Positions 1-4,918 of a DNA stretch of 11,585 nucleotides are shown here, piece by piece. The stretch comes from Chloroflexota bacterium (GTDB lineage Bacteria > Chloroflexota > Limnocylindria > Limnocylindrales > CSP1-4). The DNA lies in NCBI GenBank assembly GCA_021786265.1, contig JAJYNP010000123.1, positions 1-11,585 on the forward strand, given 5' to 3'. How positions within the stretch are numbered: position 1 is the first letter of the stretch; the number at the start of each line of letters is the position of its first letter. A model generated the notes under the pieces. It was given only the letters and a program-made list of their open reading frames with translations. It did not search any database and was not told where the DNA came from. The position numbers and the translations under genes are program-made.

Positions 1-2
1 CG

Positions 3-122
3 TCGGTTCAGGCGCTCGGTGACTCGCTCGAATACGCGCTCTGGAAAGGGGGCGCGGAGTTGCGCCGCCGCGACGAGCGCCATTTCACCACCGCGGTTTC
101 AGCGACCGAAGGAGGCACGTAA
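3..122 (+). CDS. C-terminal end of an unidentified gene (5' end outside the window)
   Basis: The frame is open from the left edge to a TAA at 120-122 and encodes about 39 residues, ending in ...AVSATEGGT. Most third codon positions are G or C, which suggests real coding sequence. The stop shares its last A with the ATG of the next gene (TAATG), so the two are probably co-transcribed and translationally coupled. I do not recognise the family from this tail. Because the next gene is a detached LeuA regulatory domain, a catalytic partner such as an isopropylmalate or citramalate synthase is one possibility, but nothing in the visible residues shows this. Confidence 0.5.
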   Translation, partial: SVQALGDSLEYALWKGGAELRRRDERHFTTAVSATEGGT

Positions 123-643
123 TGGTCGAAGTTACCCAGGGTCCGGCCGTGCGGGTCGCACGGTGGACCTGTTCGACCGGCTCGAACGTGCAGAGCCGAG
201 CCGTGGTCGTGGTGCAGATGGGTGAACACGTGTGGGAGTCGTCGGCAGAAGGGAACGGTCCGATCGACGCCCTCTTCGAGGCGGTCGATCGCGCGCTCGC
301 AGAGGTCCTCTCGGGACACCCTCGGCTCCTCGCGTACCGAGTCGTCTCGCTGGGTGAAGGGCCCGATGCGGAAGGGGAAGTGGAGCTCGAGATTGCGCCG
401 CCGGCGGGCGCCCAGGGGCCGCGCAGCGAGGGTCGGTACCGAGGCTCGTGCCAGGGTCCAAACACGATCGCCTGTTCGGTCGAAGCCTATCTCGCGGCGA
501 TCAACGCGCTGCTGGCGGAGGAGCATTGGGCTGGGGCCGCCGAGGCGGCGCCTCGGCGCGGGAGACGCGTGGGGGCGGCCAAGGCGCCCGGGGTGGAGAT
601 CAACGAGATCGACCACGAGCCGTCGCGCTGGTTCGAACGCTGA
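122..643 (+). CDS. Stand-alone LeuA-type allosteric (dimerisation) domain protein
   Basis: This 173-aa protein resembles the C-terminal regulatory domain of 2-isopropylmalate and citramalate synthases, without the catalytic TIM barrel. Visible family features are GNGPIDALFEAVDRAL (residues 44-59), a following strand with AYRVVSLGEGPDAEGEVELE (71-90), and a terminal SVEAYLAAINALL helix (119-131) like the 'ASAKAYLNALNKL' segment of LeuA. In LeuA this domain binds leucine and gives feedback inhibition; here it may act in trans on a separate catalytic subunit or sense another amino acid. The ATG at 122 is preceded by a strong GAAGGAGG Shine-Dalgarno at 109-116 and overlaps the upstream stop, so it is a true start and not a truncated LeuA. 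The last ~35 residues are basic and low in complexity. Domain assignment is fairly sure; ligand and partner are unknown. Confidence 0.7.
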   Translation: MVEVTQGPAVRVARWTCSTGSNVQSRAVVVVQMGEHVWESSAEGNGPIDALFEAVDRALAEVLSGHPRLLAYRVVSLGEGPDAEGEVELEIAPPAGAQGPRSEGRYRGSCQGPNTIACSVEAYLAAINALLAEEHWAGAAEAAPRRGRRVGAAKAPGVEINEIDHEPSRWFER

Positions 644-648
644 CCGCG

Positions 649-1542
649 GTGCAGTCGACAGGCCCGACGCTTGGGCCGCACGTCGCCTATTCCGGCGAGC
701 CCGGGGCCTTCGCCGAGGACGCCGTCCTCGCTGCGTTCGAGGGCCCTGTCCCGGTTCCCGTGCCCGGCTTCCGTGAGGTGTTCGAGGCCGTCACCACGGG
801 CTGCCTACCCGCCGATCCGCCCGGGGCCCCGCCGATCGTGGCCGGCGTGGTGCCGATCGAGAACTTGGTCAACGGCACGGTCCGCGAGACGTATGACCTG
901 CTCTTGGAGCACGACCTTCTGATCGTTGGCGAGGTGGTGGTGCCGGTACGCCTCTGCCTGGCTGCGCTGCCGGGCCAGTCGATCGCCGAGATCGAGCGGG
1001 TCTACTCGCACATCCAGGCACTCGGCCAGGCGGAGACGTTCCTGCGCACGCGCCCCTGGACCTTGCTGACCACCTACAACACGGCCGGGGCGGCGAAGAT
1101 GATCGTCGACCGCGGCGAACGTGGGGCGGCGGCCGTCCTCTCCCCCCGGGGCGCCGCGGTGTTCGGGCTGGACGTGCTGGCCGACGGGATCCAGCAGGTG
1201 CCCGACAACCGCACGCGGTTCCTGGTGCTCGCACGTCGGGGCGTCGCCCCCGCCCTCGCGTGGCGCCCGGATCGCCCGGCGGGGTCGATGCGTACCACCA
1301 TGGTGCTGGCGGTGCGGAACGAACCCGGATCGCTGCACCGCTGTCTTGGTGTCTTCGCGCGCGCGGGCCTCAACATGAGCAAGCTCGAGTCACGCCCCAG
1401 CCGCGACCGCGCCTGGGAGTACGTCTTCTGGGTCGACTTGGACGCCGACGCGAGGCAGGCGGAGCGTGCGGCGGCCGAACTGCGGACCGACGCCACGATG
1501 GTGCGGATCCTGGGCACGTACCGGTGCGCTGCGGAGGGGTGA
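649..1542 (+). CDS. pheA: Prephenate dehydratase with C-terminal ACT domain
   Basis: This cytoplasmic enzyme would convert prephenate to phenylpyruvate, the committed step of phenylalanine synthesis. With the GTG start at 649 it has 297 aa, normal for a monofunctional bacterial PheA. The N-terminus has AYSGEPGAFAEDAV, matching the family's 'YLGPxGTFSxxA'. Further on are VVPIENLVNGTV and the catalytic NRTRF motif (Thr189-Arg190-Phe191). An ACT domain from about residue 218 contains GSLHRCLGVFARAGLNMSKL and the phenylalanine-binding ESRP motif (247-250) followed by WEYVFWVDL, so feedback inhibition by phenylalanine is expected. The frame is open further upstream to 448, but that part overlaps the preceding gene and lacks family homology; GTG 649 lies 5 bp after the previous stop and begins just before the conserved region. 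No clear Shine-Dalgarno is seen, so coupled translation is likely. Confidence 0.93.
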   Translation: MQSTGPTLGPHVAYSGEPGAFAEDAVLAAFEGPVPVPVPGFREVFEAVTTGCLPADPPGAPPIVAGVVPIENLVNGTVRETYDLLLEHDLLIVGEVVVPVRLCLAALPGQSIAEIERVYSHIQALGQAETFLRTRPWTLLTTYNTAGAAKMIVDRGERGAAAVLSPRGAAVFGLDVLADGIQQVPDNRTRFLVLARRGVAPALAWRPDRPAGSMRTTMVLAVRNEPGSLHRCLGVFARAGLNMSKLESRPSRDRAWEYVFWVDLDADARQAERAAAELRTDATMVRILGTYRCAAEG

Positions 1543-1552
1543 GGGGGGAGGG

Positions 1553-1573
1553 GTGGCGGCCGCGGCTCGCCAC
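1553..1573. repeat. GC-rich inverted repeat 10 bp after the pheA stop
   Basis: Arms GTGGCG (1553-1558) and CGCCAC (1568-1573) are perfect complements around a 9-nt loop. Its place right after pheA would suit a transcription-ending or mRNA-stabilising hairpin, but no run of T follows, so it is not a classical intrinsic terminator. The stem is only 6 bp and could be chance in DNA this GC-rich. Confidence 0.3.
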
Positions 1574-1581
1574 GCGGATCG

Positions 1582-1743
1582 CTGATCCCCGGACGACGGG
1601 AGCGCCAAGCCGGCCAAGCTCAGCAGGCCAACCGCTAGCCATTGCTGGGCCTGGTCATCCTCGCCGAGGAGATCCAAGGCGTTGTCGGCGGACGCGACTG
1701 TCAGGGTCGGCTCCTCCGCCGGACCGACGCTGATCGCGAGCAT
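1582..1743 (-). pseudogene. Minus-strand coding-like fragment, unidentified
   Basis: Reading the minus strand from the ATG at 1743 gives 54 codons with a textbook high-GC coding pattern. By hand count, A/T is lowest at third positions (8 of 54), intermediate at first (14) and highest at second (29). The peptide starts MLAISVGPAEEPTLTV and holds a hydrophobic stretch, WLAVGLLSLAGLALP, which could be a membrane segment. The frame stays open to 1390, but that would run antisense through the 3' end of pheA and the coding-like composition fades near 1580. I do not recognise a family. It may be a leftover of a gene cut by a past rearrangement, or a small real membrane protein. Confidence 0.25.
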
Positions 1744-1831
1744 GAGGCGAGGCCTTGGTCGCGCATGGCAACCGCGCCGATCGCAACGGTGACAGACACG
1801 TTACAAGCGCTTCCAGGCCCACTTGACCCCT

Positions 1832-1853
1832 GGCGGCAGGGCCGGCTGCCGCC
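1832..1853. repeat. Perfect 8-bp-stem hairpin
   Basis: GGCGGCAG (1832-1839) pairs with CTGCCGCC (1846-1853) around the 6-nt loop GGCCGG, which is itself self-complementary. There is no T tract on either strand after it, so a rho-independent terminator is not supported. It lies just upstream of the small ORF that leads into csb1 and may be a structured part of the region between the two gene groups. Confidence 0.4.
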
Positions 1854-1888
1854 CCGCTGGCCGCAGCCCAGGTCGGGGCGTCCAAAGC

Positions 1889-2158
1889 ATGGCCCCGTGG
1901 CACAGCGCCCGTACCCCCGACGCCCAGCTCGCCAACGCCTGGGCGCTCCGGTCCATGTTTGGCGTTGCCGCGGTGCCGCGCGCGTTCCAAGACCACCACG
2001 GAATCGGGCTGCCATCACGGAAACGGCAGTCTTATCCTGTCGGGGGCCGCGGCGAGGGCGCAGTTGTGCCACACAAGGTGGCACAACTCCCGCCGATCAT
2101 CCGCGCAACGCCGGCAGCCCAGGCGCTGGGCCCCTGGGGAGAGGGAGTGAAGATGTGA
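1889..2158 (+). CDS. Possible small ORF overlapping the csb1 start codon, unknown function
   Basis: An 89-aa frame begins at ATG 1889 and ends with TGA at 2156-2158, whose A is the first base of the csb1 ATG (TGATG), as in coupled operon genes. The first 40 or so codons look truly coding: by hand count A/T is rare at third positions, intermediate at first and highest at second, which favours the plus strand over the reverse. The N-terminal half includes PDAQLANAWALRSMFGVAAV and then DHHGIGL. In the second half the composition weakens and the frame crosses the 27-bp palindrome. There is no strong Shine-Dalgarno at 1889, and the frame is open upstream to 1793 with a TTG at 1823. I recognise no family. 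It could be a small unknown cas-associated gene or a decayed gene used as upstream DNA. Confidence 0.33.
   Translation: MAPWHSARTPDAQLANAWALRSMFGVAAVPRAFQDHHGIGLPSRKRQSYPVGGRGEGAVVPHKVAQLPPIIRATPAAQALGPWGEGVKM
2009..2038 (+). promoter_or_regulatory. Weak sigma-70-like promoter candidate for the cas operon
   Basis: CTGCCA (2009-2014) matches four of six bases of the -35 consensus, and TATCCT (2033-2038) matches four of six of the -10, with an 18-bp spacer. Transcription would begin near 2045, just upstream of the 27-bp palindrome and about 110 bp before csb1, a sensible arrangement for a repressed operon. In GC-rich DNA such partial matches are common, so this is a suggestion only. Confidence 0.25.
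2062..2088. promoter_or_regulatory. Perfect 27-bp palindrome upstream of csb1, likely operator
   Basis: AGTTGTGCCAC (2062-2072) and GTGGCACAACT (2078-2088) are exact reverse complements separated by ACAAG. An 11-bp perfect arm is unlikely by chance and less GC-rich than its surroundings. It sits about 70 bp before the csb1 start codon and just downstream of the promoter candidate, the usual place for a dimeric repressor site. No regulator gene lies in the window, so the binding protein would be encoded elsewhere. It could instead fold in the mRNA leader, but no T run follows, which argues against a terminator. Confidence 0.5.
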
Positions 2159-3375
2159 TGACGCAGATCACGTACGACTTGATCCGATCCGCGACGGTGG
2201 CCGGTGGCCCGAGCGTGTTGGTCTCCACGACGGAGCTCGCCGCAGCCGGCGGCCCGCACAGTGCGGTCGCGCCCGCACGCTTTGTCGCCAAGGGGCAACA
2301 AGGCGCCGTGTACGCGTACGAGCGCCGGTACGTCGATCACCGGCCGGTCGTCGTCGTCATCATCGACTCGAAGCAGTCCCAGCTCAACCGCGCCGAGAGC
2401 GCCCTCGTGCAGGCCCTCGAGGATGGACATCCCGTCCTGCGCCGACTGCCCCACATGCGTGTGACGTACCGGCGGGATGGCGTGCCCGAGACCTTCACCG
2501 ACCTCACACTTCCACACCGCGCATACGACGGCCACATCCGGGCCGGCACGGTCGGTGGCGTGCCCGTCACGCAGACCGCGACCTATCGCGCCCTGCGCGA
2601 CGCCACGCCCGCCAATGCCCGGGCGCTGCTCGAGACGAGTCCGATCACCCTGGTTTTTGGCGGCTGGGATGCCAGCCGCCGGAGCCGGCAGGGCCGGTGG
2701 CGCAGCGCCTTGGTCGGCGAGATCATTGGGGTTCTCGCTGATCAAGAGGCCGACACCCGCTACCCAGCCCTGCGCGGCGGGGCGCGGGTGGATCCCGTCG
2801 CCATGCAGGTCAACCTCGACGGCCCGACGCTCGAAGCGCTCGCCGACGGTCAGCGCGACGAACTCAGCCCCGACACCTACCAGAAGATCGTCAACGCGGC
2901 CAAGAAAGCCAAGGATAGTGGGGTTTCGGCGGCGGCCCTCGGGCTCGGAGGAATCCCACCCAGCCTTGAGCAGCTCGCCGGCGTCGCCTGCTCGCGGATC
3001 ATTCGTTCGCACGTTCTGTCGTTCGCGGCGCTCCGCCAGCTTCGCTTTGGGGCCGGCCCCGACGGCGATGCCGCCTGCCGCGCCCTCCTCGCCACGCTCG
3101 CGCTGGATGCGGTGGCGCGCAGCAACGCCGAGCTCTACCTGCGCGCCAACTGCGACCTGGTCGAAAGTGGGCCGACGCAGCTCTCGCTCGACCGGCGGGC
3201 CGGCGAGCGAGAGTCCCTTGAGGGGCTCGACATCGCCATGGCCGATGCGCTCCTGGCCGAGGCCGCAGACGAGGCCGTGCGCGCGGGCGGCATCCGCTGG
3301 GAGGGGCAGATCTTCGAGGTTGAGGGCAACCCGGCCGTGGTGGCGGGCGCGCTCGATAGCGCGCCCGAGGCGTGA
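2158..3375 (+). CDS. csb1: Csb1 (Cas7-type backbone subunit), type I-G Cascade
   Basis: This 405-aa protein fits the Csb1/GSU0053 branch of Cas7, an RRM-fold RAMP that coats the spacer part of the crRNA as a repeated subunit. Diagnostic segments are VVVVIIDSKQSQLNRAESAL (D70, Q73, N77, R78) and LVFGGWDASRRSRQGRW (W170-D171) followed by SALVGEIIGV, both characteristic of Csb1. A lysine-rich helix (KIVNAAKKAKDSG) is followed by a region ending with RSHVLSFAALRQLRFG. ATG 2158 was chosen because it opens the conserved part and has a purine-rich GGGAGAGGGAG upstream; the GTG at 2155 is an alternative. The frame is open far upstream to 1642, but that sequence has no Csb1 character. It is the first gene of the cas operon, with csb2 starting 1 bp after its stop. 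Confidence 0.9.
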   Translation: MTQITYDLIRSATVAGGPSVLVSTTELAAAGGPHSAVAPARFVAKGQQGAVYAYERRYVDHRPVVVVIIDSKQSQLNRAESALVQALEDGHPVLRRLPHMRVTYRRDGVPETFTDLTLPHRAYDGHIRAGTVGGVPVTQTATYRALRDATPANARALLETSPITLVFGGWDASRRSRQGRWRSALVGEIIGVLADQEADTRYPALRGGARVDPVAMQVNLDGPTLEALADGQRDELSPDTYQKIVNAAKKAKDSGVSAAALGLGGIPPSLEQLAGVACSRIIRSHVLSFAALRQLRFGAGPDGDAACRALLATLALDAVARSNAELYLRANCDLVESGPTQLSLDRRAGERESLEGLDIAMADALLAEAADEAVRAGGIRWEGQIFEVEGNPAVVAGALDSAPEA

Positions 3376-3376
3376 C

Positions 3377-4915
3377 ATGGCGTTCGCGATCGTGGCGGAG
3401 TTTCCGCTCGGCACCTATCGCGGACACCGACCCGACGGCGCACTTGACGAGGTCCCGGCGCCCGCTCGTTTACACGCCGCGCTCCTGAGCGCCGCGGCAT
3501 CGGGCGTGCGAGCCGTGGAGCGAGACGGAGCGCTCCACCCTGCCCCGGCGGATCAAGCGGCCCTCGAGTGGCTCGAGGCACACCCGCCAGATGGGCTGCT
3601 GCTGCCGCCATCCCTACGCACCGAGCCTCGCGCCGAAACCTTCCGCTCGTTAGGCTTGTGGCAGAAATGGACGGTGCGGAGCATCCCGCGCGATGCGGAG
3701 GGCGCCGTTGCGCTGGACGGCAGGCTCGCCTGGATCTGGGATCAGAATCCGCCCGATGAGGTTCGCGACGCGCTCGCCGCCCTCTGCCCGGAGGTGGCAT
3801 TTCTGGGCACGACCGAATCCCCAGTCGTGCTGCGCGTCGGCGAGGCGACGCCGAGCCACCGACGGGATCCGAAGGCGACGCTGTTTCGGGGTATAGGCAC
3901 TGATCTTGCTATCGCCCAGCCCGGGCGCACGGCGGCGCTGGTCGCCGCATACGGCAAGCAGCTTGCCGCAGTGCGCCGGGCCGGCGATGACGCGGTCAAG
4001 GAGAGCGGCGAAGAGGAGCAGCCGCCGCCAGTGGAGCGCGCGGCGCTTGCCACCGCGCGCTATGTGGTCACCGCGCTGCCAGACCGGGCGGCGGCCGTTG
4101 CACCACCATGGGAAACGGCACTCGTCCTGCCGCTCGCCGCGACGGTGCCGCCGGCGTCGCGCGTGGCCTGGGCGGTGGCCTTGCACCGCGCCGTCGTGGC
4201 ACTCATCGGCGATGGCGCCCCGCGCTTCGTGACCGGCCGCTACGCCGCAGGCGACCCGCGCCCGCCCAACCGGCTCGCGATTCAGTACGTAACCCGCGAG
4301 CTGCCGCTCGCATTTGCCCTGACTGAGCCCGCAGCATTCGTCCTGCTCGTCCCGCCAGACGCTGATGCACAGGAGCGCCGGACGCTCGACCGAGCACTCC
4401 GCCAACTCACCCAGCTGCGCCTCACCCAACACCGCGTCGTGGCAATCGGCGGTCGCGCGATGCAGACCCTGCCCGCGACCGCATTCTGGAACGCGCCGCC
4501 AGCCGACCACCGCCGCGTCTGGGTCACTGTGCCCGCGGCCATCCCTGAGTCGTTCCCAGTGCGCGGACGCTCGTGGACACTCGAAGACGCCGTGCTGCTC
4601 TCCGTGGCGCTGCTCTGGCGCGACGCGCTCGACGGCCGCGGGCACGGCCGGGATTGGTACGCCCGTCTGGCGTCCCGGGCCCGCGCGCACGGGGTTCGCG
4701 TCGCGCACGCCCACCGGTTGCACGCCCAACGGCTGGAGCGGTTTGTGCACCGGCTCCCGAGTGGCATGGTGATCCAGCCGTACGAGGCCACGCTGACCCT
4801 GGGCGATCTGGCTGGCGAGCGCACGGTGCTGGCCATCGGTCAGAGCCGCCACCTTGGGGGCGGGCTCTTGGTGCCGTCCGATCTGCCGCAGCCGAGCGGC
4901 GTGACCGAGGAGTGA
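3377..4915 (+). CDS. csb2: Csb2 (Cas5-Cas6 fusion), crRNA processing and 5'-handle binding
   Basis: This 512-aa protein matches the Csb2/GSU0054 family in size, gene order and ends. The start MAFAIVAEFPLGTYRG is the first RAMP strand of the Cas5-like half. The C-terminus carries AIGQSRHLGGGLLVPSD with Arg491, His492 and Gly494-496, the glycine-rich loop of the Cas6-like half. In type I-G systems Csb2 cleaves the repeat transcript and keeps hold of the crRNA end, so one protein serves as Cas5 and Cas6. A charged linker (KESGEEEQPPPVERAAL) lies near the middle. The catalytic residue cannot be fixed from sequence; His492 and histidines in the HGVRVAHAHRLHAQRLERF segment are candidates. It starts 1 bp after csb1 and ends 3 bp before cas3. 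Confidence 0.87.
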   Translation: MAFAIVAEFPLGTYRGHRPDGALDEVPAPARLHAALLSAAASGVRAVERDGALHPAPADQAALEWLEAHPPDGLLLPPSLRTEPRAETFRSLGLWQKWTVRSIPRDAEGAVALDGRLAWIWDQNPPDEVRDALAALCPEVAFLGTTESPVVLRVGEATPSHRRDPKATLFRGIGTDLAIAQPGRTAALVAAYGKQLAAVRRAGDDAVKESGEEEQPPPVERAALATARYVVTALPDRAAAVAPPWETALVLPLAATVPPASRVAWAVALHRAVVALIGDGAPRFVTGRYAAGDPRPPNRLAIQYVTRELPLAFALTEPAAFVLLVPPDADAQERRTLDRALRQLTQLRLTQHRVVAIGGRAMQTLPATAFWNAPPADHRRVWVTVPAAIPESFPVRGRSWTLEDAVLLSVALLWRDALDGRGHGRDWYARLASRARAHGVRVAHAHRLHAQRLERFVHRLPSGMVIQPYEATLTLGDLAGERTVLAIGQSRHLGGGLLVPSDLPQPSGVTEE

Positions 4916-4918
4916 CCG

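Larger units (their letters stand above)
1543..2157. other. 615-bp interval between the metabolic genes and the cas operon
   Basis: No recognisable gene family lies here. What can be seen is: an inverted repeat just after pheA (1553-1573), a minus-strand coding-like fragment (1582-1743), an 8-bp-stem hairpin (1832-1853), a small plus-strand ORF ending on the csb1 start (1889-2158), a weak promoter candidate (2009-2038), and a perfect 27-bp palindrome (2062-2088). The mixture of coding-like signals on opposite strands suggests remnants left at the junction where the CRISPR-Cas cassette meets the host chromosome. No transposase, terminal inverted repeats or target-site duplication could be made out. 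Confidence 0.6.

Noticed and set aside
448..648. Longer PheA starting at the ATG at 448
   Set aside because: The extra 67 residues overlap the LeuA-domain gene in another frame, have no PheA similarity, and would make the enzyme abnormally long.
1543..1600. Rho-independent terminator after pheA
   Set aside because: An inverted repeat is present but no T run follows, so a classical terminator is not supported.
1801..1956. Minus-strand 51-aa ORF starting MDRSAQALASW
   Set aside because: Third positions are G/C-rich, but the first/second-position pattern fits the overlapping plus-strand frame better, and there is no family match.
1642..2157. Csb1 extended upstream to 1642
   Set aside because: The extension is arginine/proline-rich without family features, while ATG 2158 has a ribosome-binding site and gives a normal Csb1 length.
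1543..2157. Degenerate CRISPR repeat (CreR-like guard RNA) upstream of csb1
   Set aside because: Short GTTGC-like matches exist near 1681 and 1964, but none keeps the GCAGCG/CGCTGC stem or the ATTGAGGG end.
2032..3414. Long minus-strand open frame opposite csb1
   Set aside because: It mirrors the codon structure of csb1, has no recognisable motif, and is a typical antisense shadow in GC-rich DNA.
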